From positions 27,617,731 through 27,681,730 of the forward strand of contig OX421500.1 of assembly GCA_949126835.1 (NCBI GenBank): 64,000 nt of DNA. Direction: 5' to 3'. The translations under genes and the position numbers were made by a program. This DNA is from Anisus vortex. Taxonomy: Eukaryota; Mollusca; Gastropoda; Planorbidae. The notes below the pieces were generated by a model. It did not search any database. It was given only the letters and a program-made list of their open reading frames with translations, and was not told the DNA's origin. Shown piece after piece: positions 38,701-46,100 of this stretch (position 1 is its first letter; each line of letters opens with the position of its first letter).

Positions 38701-39483
38701 TTGATTTGGCTCATTTAAAAAAATTTATTTCAATGTTCGGATAAATCTTGTAAATTTACACAAGTTTTATATTATTATTATATTGCAAAAATGTTATTTT
38801 GTAGGTAGAATATACAAATTCAAATTATTGTTTACCAGTTGTTGTTTTTTATTAAATGCTTATAGTTTTAGAAATTTAAAACCTTTATTGAAAACCCCAA
38901 TTTCTTAATATTCCCATTATATCCATGGTCCCTACACCCACCTTCCAGTTATTTTTTTTTTTTAACATGTGAGATGTAATCATTTTATAATTATTAATTA
39001 TAACTACTATATTAAATAATAAACATTGTTAATACAATAAGAATAGGATTAAGTGTTGTTGTTTTTTATATTAAGCACTATAATTTCTTTTTTTTTTCCT
39101 AAACATGATTAATTTATTATATTATATTCTATTATTCAAATTACATGGCTGTTGTTCATCAGGATTGCACATTTTGTGAGAATTTCCACCCAAAAATACT
39201 AAATACTAGCTCTAGACATGCCACCTTGTTATTCTTTTATATTTAGGAAATCATCAATAAAACATGTTCAGGTATATTGACCATATCTCTAGCTGCTGAC
39301 TTCACCTCTAAATGTTTGTATGTTTTTCCATTTCTCCAGGTTCTTTCCAATGAAGCTAATGAAGTCTTACCCGTGTACAACAAGACAGCAGACCGAGTCT
39401 ATCACACAGACATCCCAGTCAATGATTGGTCCTCTCCGTGGGTCCACAATCAGAGAACAATTCACTCATCCAACAAAGAATGA
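6107..39483 (+). CDS. PDK: Pyruvate dehydrogenase (acetyl-transferring) kinase, mitochondrial; 11 exons
   Basis: Exons: 6107-6251, 20460-20601, 34126-34197, 34961-35024, 35691-35811, 35923-36012, 36166-36249, 37374-37453, 37829-37927, 38444-38668, 39340-39483. All introns are GT/AG, all phases agree, and the 1,266-nt sum gives 421 residues, the usual PDK size. The protein starts with an Arg/Ser-rich stretch fitting a mitochondrial presequence. Family marks: F-N-P-S-P-L-S near 32-38; [14 protein letters not shown] near 65-78; I-R-N-R-H with His132; I-R-M-L-I-N-Q-H near 174-181; N-box [12 protein letters not shown] with Glu263 and Asn267; ATP-lid D-Q-G-G-G at 302-306 and G-Y-G-Y-G-L-P at 338-344; G-T-D-A at 366-369; and the C-terminal D-W pair at 403-404. 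PDKs phosphorylate the E1-alpha subunit of the pyruvate dehydrogenase complex in the mitochondrial matrix and so switch it off. The sequence is clearly PDK rather than BCKDK, but the paralogue number is not assigned. No internal stop is present. Confidence 0.95.
7145..7407 (+). repeat. 44-bp tandem repeat, 6 copies
   Basis: The unit runs from cccctatcaagttctaga through ggtttaccccaaagtcct to atatg. The six copies are virtually identical, which suggests recent expansion or gene conversion. Confidence 0.95.
7515..8519 (+). repeat. Duplicated ~105-bp block plus a ~100-bp tandem duplication
   Basis: A block starting ttggttgctgctggaagctc and ending gttgaaagacacct occurs at about 7526-7629 and again at about 8413-8515, differing by a few bases and one short indel. 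Between them, a segment beginning acttagt(t/a)tg(g/a)gtaagatg is duplicated in tandem at about 7681-7770 and 7779-7870. The frame on - at 8310-8513 lies over the second block and is not a gene. Confidence 0.8.
8705..9152. mobile_element. hAT-like MITE, 448 bp, containing a reversed LINE/SINE tail
   Basis: The left terminus caggggcgtagccagg pairs with the right terminus ccaggctacacccctg as an imperfect inverted repeat. The flanking 8-mers ttaatgct and ttaaactg agree only in their first part, so the target duplication is decayed or uncertain. Inside, about 8841-8911 is a reverse-orientation copy of the SINE/LINE 3' tail also seen at 14760-14838 and 20280-20361 (agcgcctc...catgctaa...gcatgctcagcgcgct). 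There is a G-run near the right end. Confidence 0.7.
9153..11356. other. PDK intron 1, mixed sequence with degenerate repeats
   Basis: No gene is supported. Bases 10494-10570 hold two copies of a ~60-bp segment containing tgtaggagtagagataggct. Bases 10985-11290 are a degenerate ~31-bp repeat around ttgaatctatcttggtggta and atagccgtgtcc; the - strand frame 11041-11361 is its by-product. About 10075-10130 (gcgttccccattgccgggtc) looks like one worn end of another DNA transposon, without a visible partner end. Confidence 0.5.
11357..11935 (+). repeat. 57-bp minisatellite, ~10 copies
   Basis: The unit starts cccatataatcaataattat, contains attgcagtttcac and ends tgttcaacatacactaa. The period of 57 gives a 19-residue periodic frame (11314-11994, +), which is not a gene. 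The only frequent variants are at the base after ttg (gca/gct) and one act. Confidence 0.95.
12179..12272 (+). repeat. ~46-bp direct duplication
   Basis: A segment containing catagttgagtgattgtgt and acaaagctgtacatgtac is present twice in tandem directly before the 34-bp array, differing at one or two positions. Confidence 0.8.
12306..12889 (+). repeat. 34-bp minisatellite, ~17 copies
   Basis: The unit is close to acttctcactgccgacaata followed by gctttcac(a/g)ttagt. Variants a/g at two positions (cacattagtac, cacgttagtgc) are grouped into runs, which points to block-wise expansion. Confidence 0.95.
13198..13848. mobile_element. Non-autonomous hAT-like element, 651 bp
   Basis: The ends are tagaggccgactgaaaa and ttcagtcggcctcta, a near-perfect inverted repeat of about 16 bp. 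The flanking 8-mers are acttcttg (13190-13197) and acttcctg (13849-13856), a 7/8 target duplication. Subterminal DNA on both sides is studded with ttcggccgaaa-like palindromes; the centre is AT-rich and non-coding. The frames at 13178-13372 and 13400-13588 (-) and 13686-13916 (+) fall in it and are not genes. Confidence 0.85.
14262..14405 (+). repeat. Dispersed repeat copy A (partner at 21841-21999)
   Basis: This segment, including ttacagacggtccttctc, then gtcttacgctacgcc and ttttaaatgacgttaagtta, matches the one at 21841-21999 in order with scattered differences. It is therefore an old interspersed repeat of unknown family. A poly-G run lies downstream at about 14483-14498. Confidence 0.6.
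14577..14838 (+). mobile_element. 3' end of a LINE (CR1/L2-like): ORF2 C-terminus plus 3' tail
   Basis: The frame ending at 14731 contains A-P-S-L-W-N-S-L followed by [15 protein letters not shown], ending L-F-G-stop. This is the characteristic C-terminus of CR1/L2/Rex-type non-LTR retrotransposon ORF2 proteins (A-P-x-L-W-N-S-L-P, S-F-K-x-x-L-K-T-x-L-F). It is followed by a 3' tail gagcgcactgagcaggcc, then tagcatggatagaagcgctc, ending in (ATT)n. The copy is 5'-truncated, as LINE insertions usually are. Confidence 0.8.
14972..15045 (+). mobile_element. Fragment of a hAT-type MITE (same family as 37100-37300)
   Basis: It begins cagggttggcaacctttt and continues gtgtgccaaagt...attcattcagcg. This matches the reverse complement of the element ending at 37300 over about 75 bp. 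The other end is missing. Confidence 0.65.
15176..16845 (+). repeat. 39-bp minisatellite, ~43 copies, with 14-unit higher-order duplication
   Basis: The unit is tctttgtcacgttctgtcaa followed by gtacagtgttattcaatac. The same ordered set of variants (for example cgcgttatg at 15461 and 16007, aaatgctc plus tcaagttcag near 15801 and 16347) recurs exactly 546 bp = 14 units apart, so a 14-unit block has been duplicated. Since 39 is a multiple of three, all three + frames are open for hundreds of codons (15187-16851, 15197-16927 and shorter pieces). These Ser/Tyr- and Leu/Cys-rich periodic frames are products of the array, not genes. Confidence 0.96.
16905..17115 (+). mobile_element. Possible degenerate tRNA-derived SINE
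   Basis: A B-box-like ggtccgaatct lies near 16970. Further on, ttggcattgttctggcca and ccttgtacgccttgacc recall the body of the SINEs at 33532 and 40999 (gggcattgtgctggccg, cttgtatgccgtggcc). The overall match is weak. Frames at 16347-17018 and 17021-17434 cross it and are not supported as genes. Confidence 0.35.
17120..18149. other. PDK intron 1 filler with TCTA/CT microsatellite
   Basis: Nothing coding is recognised. Bases 17690-17805 are a degenerate tcta-rich tract ending in (CT)n. The rest is unremarkable AT-rich DNA up to the hAT element. Confidence 0.5.
18150..20187 (+). mobile_element. hAT transposon, 2,038 bp, complete ends and perfect 8-bp target duplication
   Basis: The left end cagtggcgtagctaaggg and right end ctctagctacgccactg are inverted repeats, and both subterminal regions carry ggaccgccccgggtga. 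The flanking ctaactag at 18142-18149 and 20188-20195 is identical. It holds a broken transposase gene on + (next entry). It sits in PDK intron 1 in the sense orientation. At 2.0 kb it is short for an autonomous hAT element, in keeping with loss of the 5' part of the transposase gene. Confidence 0.95.
18305..19880 (+). pseudogene. Broken hAT transposase (ZMYM1/TTF-type, DUF4371 lineage)
   Basis: Three blocks are readable. Block 1 (about 18430-18540): [16 protein letters not shown] and [13 protein letters not shown], the DUF4371-like start of the RNase H-like domain. Block 2 (18724-19242): [12 protein letters not shown] and [12 protein letters not shown]. Block 3 (19359-19880): the C-terminal hAT dimerisation region with [15 protein letters not shown] and [10 protein letters not shown]. 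Block 1 breaks by frameshift near 18600, and block 2 ends at an in-frame stop at 19240-19242. The N-terminal TTF/BED-like zinc finger is not seen. The copy therefore cannot encode a working transposase. Its coding region is much shorter than the 700-800 residues I expect for this group. Confidence 0.9.
20210..20361 (+). mobile_element. tRNA-derived SINE with LINE-shared 3' tail
   Basis: The head ggccggctaatcctgcggtt, then agttcaccggactgtcaacc, resembles a tRNA-derived pol III promoter region with a poor B box. The tail gagcgcactgggcatgct... tagcatggatagaagcgcc, ending in (ATT)n, matches the 3' tail of the LINE fragment at 14577-14838. It lies 14 bp after the hAT target duplication. The same head occurs inside the hAT-type elements near 54127 and 56770 (reversed). 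Confidence 0.75.
20460..20601 (+). CDS. PDK: PDK exon 2
   Basis: 142 bp encoding residues 49-96, including [19 protein letters not shown], a PDK N-terminal helix. It starts after ttcag and ends TTG|GTACGT inside a Trp codon that exon 3 completes. A (CT)n tract begins about 60 bp after the donor. Confidence 0.93.
20660..20806 (+). repeat. (CT)n microsatellite
   Basis: A nearly pure tctc tract with a few interruptions, directly downstream of the exon 2 donor. Frames at 20447-20866, 20580-20819 and 20599-20853 owe their length to it. Confidence 0.97.
21841..21999 (+). repeat. Dispersed repeat copy B (partner at 14262-14405)
   Basis: It contains ttacagacgctccttcta, ggtaatgcgccctacg and ggttttaaatgaggttaa in the same order as copy A. 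Family unknown. Confidence 0.6.
22166..30417 (+). repeat. 66-bp minisatellite, ~125 copies (8.25 kb), with higher-order structure
   Basis: The unit begins aagtgaatgaactatttggt, continues gttccagtagttggtcgtga and ends gtaatgaactttggtt. The register is kept at exactly 66 bp throughout. Diagnostic variants recur in blocks: the variant containing ggttatttgaatg, followed in the next units by gtaggtcggg and ggttttccag, starts near 23551, 26191, 27049, 28303 and 29491, which are 40, 13, 19 and 18 units apart. The variant gttaatcgtg recurs 32 units apart (about 22793 and 24905). All + frames contain stops. One - frame is open for long stretches but has no ATG. Confidence 0.98.
31239..33515 (+). repeat. 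G-rich short-period array (gtgggtagtggcagtaggca type), 2.3 kb
   Basis: A patchwork of 6-7 bp words (agtggg, tagtggc, agtaggc) arranged in irregular longer units such as gcagtgggtagtggcagtag. Strand asymmetry is strong: + is almost free of C outside gca, and - is C-rich. Dense GGG and GG runs make it a G-quadruplex candidate. The 792-codon frame on - (31211-33589) and the + frames at 32863-33476 are by-products. Confidence 0.95.
33532..33803 (+). mobile_element. tRNA-derived SINE (family 1), full-length-like
   Basis: The tRNA-like head ggggcactgtggccgtgtgg has an A-box region, a B box at ggttcaaatcc (near 33582), and a body gctaggatt...ctgatgggtacctgac...gtgctggcc...atgccgtggccacag, ending in ttactta-type repeats. 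It matches the copy at 40999-41249 closely. It directly follows the G-rich array. Confidence 0.88.
34126..34197 (+). CDS. PDK: PDK exon 3
   Basis: 72 bp encoding [11 protein letters not shown] and an acidic linker, residues 96-120. It completes the Trp codon split from exon 2 and ends AC-AG|GTATGT in a codon completed as Ser by exon 4. Confidence 0.92.
34437..34898 (+). repeat. 20-bp minisatellite in PDK intron 3, ~23 copies
   Basis: The unit is gtagctgtatagtgttgtat, nearly invariant apart from two tgatg variants, two cctttt variants and one ggtg. The 162-codon frame on - (34429-34917) is a by-product. Confidence 0.97.
34961..35024 (+). CDS. PDK: PDK exon 4
   Basis: 64 bp encoding [20 protein letters not shown], which holds the conserved His (residue 132) that lies near the active site in PDKs. 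The acceptor gattttcag and donor CAG|GTTAGT are strong. Confidence 0.94.
35691..35811 (+). CDS. PDK: PDK exon 5
   Basis: 121 bp, residues 142-182, with [20 protein letters not shown], one of the best conserved PDK segments. Donor CACA|GTAAAG. Confidence 0.95.
35923..36012 (+). CDS. PDK: PDK exon 6
   Basis: 90 bp, residues 182-212, with [11 protein letters not shown], matching the PDK H-I-G-S-I-D-P-N-C-N-V segment that follows the variable loop. Confidence 0.94.
36166..36249 (+). CDS. PDK: PDK exon 7
   Basis: 84 bp, residues 212-240, with [14 protein letters not shown]. The phases on both sides agree with exons 6 and 8. Confidence 0.93.
37100..37300. mobile_element. hAT-type MITE, ~201 bp, in PDK intron 7
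   Basis: It begins caggcaacctacggcacg and ends aaaaggttgccgaccctttg, so the CAGG...GGCAACCT termini are inverted. The right half matches the fragment at 14972-15045 in reverse. The left end seems to have lost a few bases, and no clear 8-bp duplication is visible. Confidence 0.6.
37374..37453 (+). CDS. PDK: PDK exon 8
   Basis: 80 bp, residues 240-266, with [15 protein letters not shown], the first half of the N-box, including catalytic-site Glu263. Confidence 0.96.
37829..37927 (+). CDS. PDK: PDK exon 9
   Basis: 99 bp, residues 267-299, starting N-A-M-R-A (Asn267 of the N-box, which coordinates Mg in GHKL ATPases) and ending V-T-I-K. Confidence 0.95.
38444..38668 (+). CDS. PDK: PDK exon 10 (ATP-binding G-boxes)
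   Basis: 225 bp, residues 300-374, with D-Q-G-G-G-I-P, the loop Y-M-Y-S-T-A-P, G-Y-G-Y-G-L-P and G-T-D-A. These are the G1, ATP-lid and G2/G3 elements of the GHKL fold. The open frame 38501-38692 is this exon read through its donor. Confidence 0.97.
39340..39483 (+). CDS. PDK: PDK exon 11 (C-terminal tail)
   Basis: 144 bp, residues 375-421 and TGA. It has [10 protein letters not shown] and N-D-W-S-S-P, the latter holding the D-W pair used in PDK dimer tail exchange. The remaining tail is short and polar. Confidence 0.95.
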   Translation, partial: VLSNEANEVLPVYNKTADRVYHTDIPVNDWSSPWVHNQRTIHSSNKE

Positions 39484-40322
39484 AGTCAAAATCTTTCCCT
39501 TGTTACTTGTTACACAGTGGAAGAAAATAAAAGTACTGCGTTTGTACTGAAATCTCTTTCCCTCGTTACTTGTTACACAGTGGAAGATAAAAGTACTGCG
39601 TTTGTACTGAAATCTCTTTCCCTTTGTTTAGATAAACTAATTTGTATTCCTTGTTCACCAATGTTCAGTACTATCTTTCAGAAAATTTCCATTTATTTTA
39701 TAGAACTAAAGGTTTTGTTTAGATAAACTAATTTTATTCTATGTTCACCAATGTTCAGTACTATCTTTCAGAAAATCCCATTTATTTCATGGAACTAAAG
39801 GTTTTGTTTAGATAAACTAATTTTATTCTATGTTCACCAATGTTCAGTACTATCTTTCAGAAAATTTCCATTTATTTTTATAGAACTAAAGGTTTTGTTT
39901 AGATAAACTAATGTTATTCTCTGTTCACCAATGTTCAGTACTATCTTTCAGAAAATCCCATTTATTTCATGGAACTAAAGGTTTTGTTTAGACGTTATAC
40001 TTGCTGGTATAAAAGTGATATTTTATTAGGAAATGCAACCATTAATGTTGGGGTTTTATCATACAATGAACTCTCAATTATCCAGTGTGGGAATCATCTG
40101 CTTTCAGGATTATTCATGTTTTAAATCATTTCTTTTTTTTTTATAATTTACTGGTATGAGAATACACAATCTGTTTTAACTTATGTAACAAATGATGTAC
40201 ATATTGAGATCTTTATTTGGGTTTTGTCAGATGTCTCACAGAATTTTGTTTCATAAATCTTAAAAAATGATAATGAGCTTTGTAAATATGTTTTACATAT
40301 GCTAAACTGTTTTTAAAATAAA
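39484..40322 (+). terminator. PDK: PDK 3' UTR with candidate polyadenylation signals
   Basis: AATAAA at 39526-39531 is 42 bp after the stop; a second at 40317-40322 follows the 3' repeats, and a third lies at 40818-40823. A ~60-bp segment containing acttgttacacagtggaaga is duplicated at 39503-39620. The long 3' UTR ending near 40340 seems likelier than the very short one, but no transcript evidence is available here. Confidence 0.5.
39619..39990 (+). repeat. ~90-bp tandem repeat in the PDK 3' UTR, 4 copies
   Basis: The unit runs ggttttgtttagataaacta, tattctatgttcaccaatgt, tcagtactatctttcagaaa and ccatttatttyatrgaact. Copies 1 and 3, and 2 and 4, share sub-variants (tttatag versus ttcatgg), so a two-unit block was probably duplicated. 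Confidence 0.9.
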
Positions 40323-40323
40323 T

Positions 40324-40987
40324 GAAAATGTGATTGTTTGGATTCTCTGTGTTTTTCCATTATCAATGCCCTTCTTCTCCCTGCATCAGATAACTGACAG
40401 TACACTTTATATATATATACATTGGTTTTTATCCATTTTCCTGGGTTTTATTTTGTAGATACTTCAACTATTTCCTGACTTACTCTTTGTGTTGTTCTAA
40501 AATCAAGTGGGTGTTATTGTTAGTTTTCCTCCGGTGTTTCAATGTCCATGAAATCTATTTATCAGAAAATCTGAGATTACCAAAGCTATTTGTTTTGCAA
40601 TAATCATTTTATTCACCATTTTTACATTTGATATTTTTGTGTGCATTGTCATTTTTTATTGTCTATAGAAATAAGAATCTCCAGATTTTTTGTTTAGTTT
40701 TATTTTTATATTCTGTACTGACTGCATTTAATTTCATGTTATGCTTGATGTGTCAGTATTGAAGTCAACTTTCAACAAAAAAAAATATAATAATACAGAT
40801 GTCTACGCTGTAGTGACAATAAATATTTGAATCATCCACATTTTTTGTAGTTTTAATTTTTTTTTTTTTTGTTTTGACCTTTCATGTTCAAGACACTTAA
40901 AAAAGTTAAAATCTCAGCAGTCAATTCCTGCTGCAGGACAAGGGAGGGGGGGGGGGGGTATATTTGTCTCACACAATATTCTAATTA
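40324..40987. other. Downstream flank of PDK
   Basis: AT-rich sequence with T-runs and a poly-G run near 40947. No gene is recognised. Confidence 0.5.
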
Positions 40988-40998
40988 TTACAAGGGCA

Positions 40999-41249
40999 GC
41001 ACAATGGACGGGCGATCTGAAGGTTCTGGGTTCGAATCCTGGTGCAGGCTAGGATTTTTTTCTTGGGACTTGAGGGTACCCCTGAATCTACCTAGCTCTG
41101 ATGGGTACCTGACACTAGTTGGGGTAAAGTATAGGCAGCTGGGCATTGTGCTGGCCGCCACACATCCTCTTGTATGCCGTGGCCACAGAAACGGGTGATT
41201 GATGCTTCACCAGCCCCATAATCAGTTTGATCCGAAGGGTACTTTACTT
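40999..41249 (+). mobile_element. tRNA-derived SINE (family 1), 251 bp, with 11-bp target duplication
   Basis: It is flanked by ttacaagggca at 40988-40998 and 41250-41260. The B box ggttcgaatcc is intact (near 41030), but the 5' part of the head is shorter than in the copy at 33532. The body is shared: gctaggatt, ctgatgggtacctgac, gtgctggccg, atgccgtggccacagaaac. It ends acttt-rich. The frames at 40884-41198 (+) and 41092-41277 (-) cross it and are not genes. Confidence 0.92.
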
Positions 41250-41260
41250 TTACAAGGGCA

Positions 41261-43020
41261 TCTAATTTTAAATACAAAACAATTTAACCGTGGTCTCTAT
41301 CAATGGTTCTGAAAACAATTTATAACTTACATTTCTATTATATGATTCATTTAAGATTAAAGACAAAGACAGAATAAAAATCATTTTATTAACTTGGAGC
41401 ATATATTAGCTTAAAATAAAAATTGTATCAAGATGAACACTTGTGAAAATCTAAATATTTATACAAAACATTATGTACAATGGACTTTGTCCATAGCATG
41501 GAACGTTATACAGTTATATTCAAGGTAAGAGATGGAACAATGGCAGGATGAAGATACACAAGAGATGTTCATTACATTATTTTATATGCACACACACTTG
41601 TAAACTGCTACATTTTTTCTTCATTGCATAATGACAGGTGGAACTTTGAAACAATAAGGTGTAAGTACTAAAGGAAATAAACAGCGTTTGATGATAAGTC
41701 AGTAACACTCTGAATTTGTACAAGGCTAGTTTGTTTTTTCCAGTAATTACAAACAAATGTACACTTTGTACAAGCCTAATTATTTGATCAAATATTTTTC
41801 TAAAAATATATACACATTAAAAAATCACTAAAAATTTTTTGCTACATAAAATGTCAAAACTATTTTTAGAGTCCACTGTTAGCGTAAATATACAATGTAA
41901 ACAACATAATTAGTTTGTTTGAACAGGTGTACTAATTAGGCTCGAAGATGTTGAGATCACAAGCTATGAGAGGTTGAAATAAAAATAGCTTTAGTTCTGG
42001 ACTATGTCATAACAATGAAGACAATAAGTCTTTAATATAGTAGCAGTAGACAATGATAAAAATACAACTATTGTCTGAACAATTAAATGCAAAGTTGAAA
42101 ACACAACTGCCAAATAACACAAGAGTGTTTCAAGAAGAATTGATCTGGCAAAATGTTGTTATCTCCTTCACTGGCTTTATTATTTCCTTGTTTGCAACTA
42201 TTCATACTTTTTTAAAAATTAAATTGTCTTTTTCTTTGGCATTCACTAAAACAATGTGACCAAATATTTTTGTTTTCACTTTTGTAAGATAAACAAAACT
42301 AAACTCATTCAAAAATTATAAAAAGTATCAGATGAATATATACCAAGAAATAAAAGAGGAACAAAACTGATAAACTAAAATTTATTGCTACCATTTCACA
42401 TCTTTATTGGGTACATTGACTAGGTTTCTTTGATCAGAATTCATGAATAATTGTGAAGTATTTTTCCTTTATGGACACAGCCACTGATCTATAAAAAGAA
42501 TGGATTTGGCCCCGGAAAATATATTCTTGATGCCAAAATCAATAGGCTTTCATGTGACTTTCACTTATCTATATAATTATATTTCCTCAACACTGACCTA
42601 TAAATACATTTCAAGTGACTTTCTTTATATCCTCTTTGTTCTAATTGTGGTTTATTCATATAACTCACTTATATGGATAAGTGAAAAGTGTACATAGTGT
42701 TATCACTTTTAGGTAACGTCTTACACTAAAGGACAAAATATAAATATATTCTGGAATTGCAAAATGTTCACAGTTCCTAAACAAAAGGTCTCATTCAACT
42801 TGTATTCATTTTAAAAAAATGTCTCCTCTAATTAATTGAACAAATCATCAGTAGCAAAAGGAAGTGTTTGGAACATACTGAAGTATATTTTTTTTAAAAC
42901 ATTTGCTTTATGAATTCAAAATATAAAAAGTGAATTTGATCATCAATGTTTCATTTGGTAATAGTCTAATATCAAAAGTATTGCTTGTTGAAAGGTGAAA
43001 TGAGTCATGTTAAAAATGAA
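41261..43020 (-). other. Probable long 3' UTR / flank of the minus-strand gene
   Basis: AT-rich non-coding DNA. A minus-strand AATAAA (TTTATT on +) at 41385-41390 could end the transcript of the gene whose stop is at 43021-43023. The short frames 42053-42259 and 42500-42697 resemble nothing known. Confidence 0.4.
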
Positions 43021-43168
43021 TCATCTAGTCTCTGTAATGTCTGAATCATCCATCTCTACATCACCACCATCATGGTTCATGGCTAGGAGATCAAGGTCTA
43101 CTGTATCTTCATGTTCTTCCAGTTCTTGTGCAGATAGATGAGAGTCTCCTGATATAAACTTTGCAAAT
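43021..43168 (-). CDS. Unidentified minus-strand gene, terminal coding exon
   Basis: 148 bp ending TGA. It encodes F-A-K-F-I-S-G-D-S-H-L-S-A-Q-E-L-E-E followed by a Asp/Glu-rich tail. The acceptor on - is preceded by a pyrimidine-rich tattttcaatctgttcag-like tract (43189-43169). Confidence 0.7.
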
Positions 43169-46100
43169 CTGAACAGATTGAAAATGAGACAAAAAAATGT
43201 TTAGTCGAGCACAATTTGAAATTCCCAAAAACTTTTCCAAAACCTTTCCCAAACTTTACTTAAAACATTGGTTGGTGTGTGTACATTTTCTCAATATAAA
43301 TCAGCAGTGTATATAGATAGCCCTAATTGATTTTTTTTATATTGTGGATTTTTAAAGTACTCATAAAACTCTTTAAAACTGTTCATGAATAATTTCCAAT
43401 AAAAAAAATAAGAATTAAAGATTCCATGATAAAATATAAAAATATATTTAAATAATATATTTCAGCTGCTTTGTCTATTATAAAAAAATTCACTAACTCT
43501 CCCCAAACTTTAATCAGTTTTGTCCAAACTTTGATCTGTTTGCCCAAACTTTCATCAGTTTGCCCAAACTTTGATCAGTTTGCCCAAACTTTGATCAGTG
43601 TTGTCCAAACTTTCCCTAACTTTGATCAGTTTGCCCAAACTTTCCCTAACTTTGATCAGTTTGCCCAAACTTTCCCTAACTTTGATAAATTTGCACAAAC
43701 TTTCCTTAACTTTGATCAGTTTGCCCAAACTATCCGTAACTTTGATCAGATTGCCCAAACTTTGATCAGTTTTCTCAAACTATGATCAGTGTTGTCCAAA
43801 CTTTCCCAAACTTTGATCATTTTGCCCAAACTTTGATCAGTGTTGTCCAAACTTTCCCTAACTTTGATCAGTTTGCCCAAACTTTCCCTAACTTTGATCA
43901 GTTTTGCTCAAACTTTGATCAATTTGCCCAAACTTTCCCTAACTTTGATCAGTTTGCCCAAACTTTCCCTAACTTTGATCAGATTGCCCAAACTTTGATC
44001 AGTTTTCTCAAACTATGATCAGTGTTGTCCAAACTTTCCCAAACTTTGATCATTTTGCCCAAACTTTGATCAGTGTTGTCCAAACTTTCCCTAACTTTGA
44101 TCAGTTTGCCTAAACTTTCCCTAACTTTGATCAGTTTTGCTCAAACTTTGATCAGTTTGCCCAAACTTTCCCTAACTTTGATCAGTTTGCCCAAACTTTT
44201 CCTAACTTTGATCAGTTTGCCCAAACTTTAATCAGTTTGCCCAAACTTTGATCAGCTTTCCCAAACTTTGATCAGTTTGCACAAACTTTCCCTAACTTTG
44301 ATCAGTTTGCCCAAACTTTGATCAGTTTGCCCAAACTTTGATCAGTTTGCCCAAGCTTTGATCAGTTTGCCCAAACTTTGATCAGTTTGCCCAAACTTTG
44401 ATCAGTTTGCCCAAACTTTGATCAGTTTGCCCAAACTTTGATCAGTTTTGCCCAAACTTTCCCAAACTTTGATCAGTTTGCCCAAACTTTCCCAAACTTT
44501 GATCAGTTTTGCCCAAACTTTATCAAACTTTAATTAGTTTGCCCAAACTTTGATCAGTTTGCCCAAACTTTCACAAACTTTGATCAGTTTCGCCCAAACT
44601 TTCCCTACTTTGATCAGTGTTGCCCAAACTTTAATCAGTTTTGCCCAAACTTTCCCAAACTTTGATCAGTTTTGCCCAAACTTTACCTACTTTGATCAGT
44701 TTTGCCCAAACTTTAATCAGTTTTGCCCAAACTTTCCCAAACTTTGATCAGTTTTGCCCAAACTTTCCCAAACTTTGATCAGTTTTGCCCAAACTTTCCC
44801 AAACTTTAATCAGTTTTGCCCAAACTTTAATCAGTTTTGCCCAAACTTTCCCAAACTTTGATTAGTTTTGCCCAAACTTTCCCAAACTTTGATCAGTTTT
44901 GCCCAAACTTTCCCATACTTTAATCAGTTTTGCCCAAACTTTCCCAAACTTTAATCAGTTTTGCCCAAACTTTCCCAAACTTTGATCAGTTTTGCCAAAA
45001 CTTTCCCAAACTTTAATCAGTTTTGCCCAAACTTTCCCAAACTTTGATCAGTTTTGCTTAAACTTTCCCAAACTTTAATCAGTTTTGCCCAAACTTTAAT
45101 CAGTTTTGCCCAAACTTTCCCAAACTTTGATCAGTTTTGCCCAAACTTTCCCAAACATTGATCAGTTTTGCCCAAACTTTCCCAAACTTTGATCAGTTTT
45201 GCCCAAACTTTCCCAAACTTTGATCAGTTTTGCCCAAACTTTCCCAAACTTTAATCAGTTTTGCCCAAACTTTGATCAGTTTTGCCCAAACTTTGATCAG
45301 TGTTGTCCAAACTTTCCCTAACTTTGATCAGTTTGCCCAAACTTTCCCTAACTTTGATCAGTTTTGCTCAAACTTTGATCAATTTGCCCAAACTTTCCCT
45401 AACTTTGATCAGTTTGCCCAAACTTTCCCTAACTTTGATCAGATTGCCCAAACTTTGATCAGTTTTCTCAAACTATGATCAGTGTTGTCCAAACTTTCCC
45501 AAACTTTGATCATTTTGCCCAAACTTTGATCAGTGTTTTCCAAACTTTCCCTAACTTTGATCAGTTTGCCTAAACTTTCCCTAACTTTGATCAGTTTTGC
45601 TCAAACTTTGATCAGTTTGCCCAAACTTTCCCTAACTTTGATCAGTTTGCCCAAACTTTTCCTAACTTTGATCAGTTTGCCCAAACTTTAATCAGTTTGC
45701 CCAAACTTTGATCAGCTTTCCCAAACTTTGATCAGTTTGCACAAACTTTCCCTAACTTTGATCAGTTTGCCCAAACTTTGATCAGTTTGCCCAAACTTTG
45801 ATCAGTTTGCCCAAGCTTTGATCAGTTTGCCCAAACTTTGATCAGTTTGCCCAAACTTTGATCAGTTTGCCCAAACTTTGATCAGTTTGCCCAAACTTTG
45901 ATCAGTTTTGCCCAAACTTTCCCAAACTTTGATCAGTTTGCCCAAACTTTCCCAAACTTTGATCAGTTTTGCCCAAACTTTATCAAACTTTAATCAGTTT
46001 GCCCAAACTTTGATCAGTTTGCCCAAACTTTCCCAAACTTTGATCAGTTTCGCCCAAACTTTCCCTACTTTGATCAGTGTTGCCCAAACTTTAATCAGTT

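Noticed and set aside
39277..39726. Three short plus-strand frames around the PDK 3' end
   Set aside because: One is exon 11 with intronic sequence before it; the others are shifted frames over exon 11 and the 3' UTR.
40884..41277. Frames of 104 (plus) and 61 (minus) codons
   Set aside because: Both lie over the SINE at 40999-41249.
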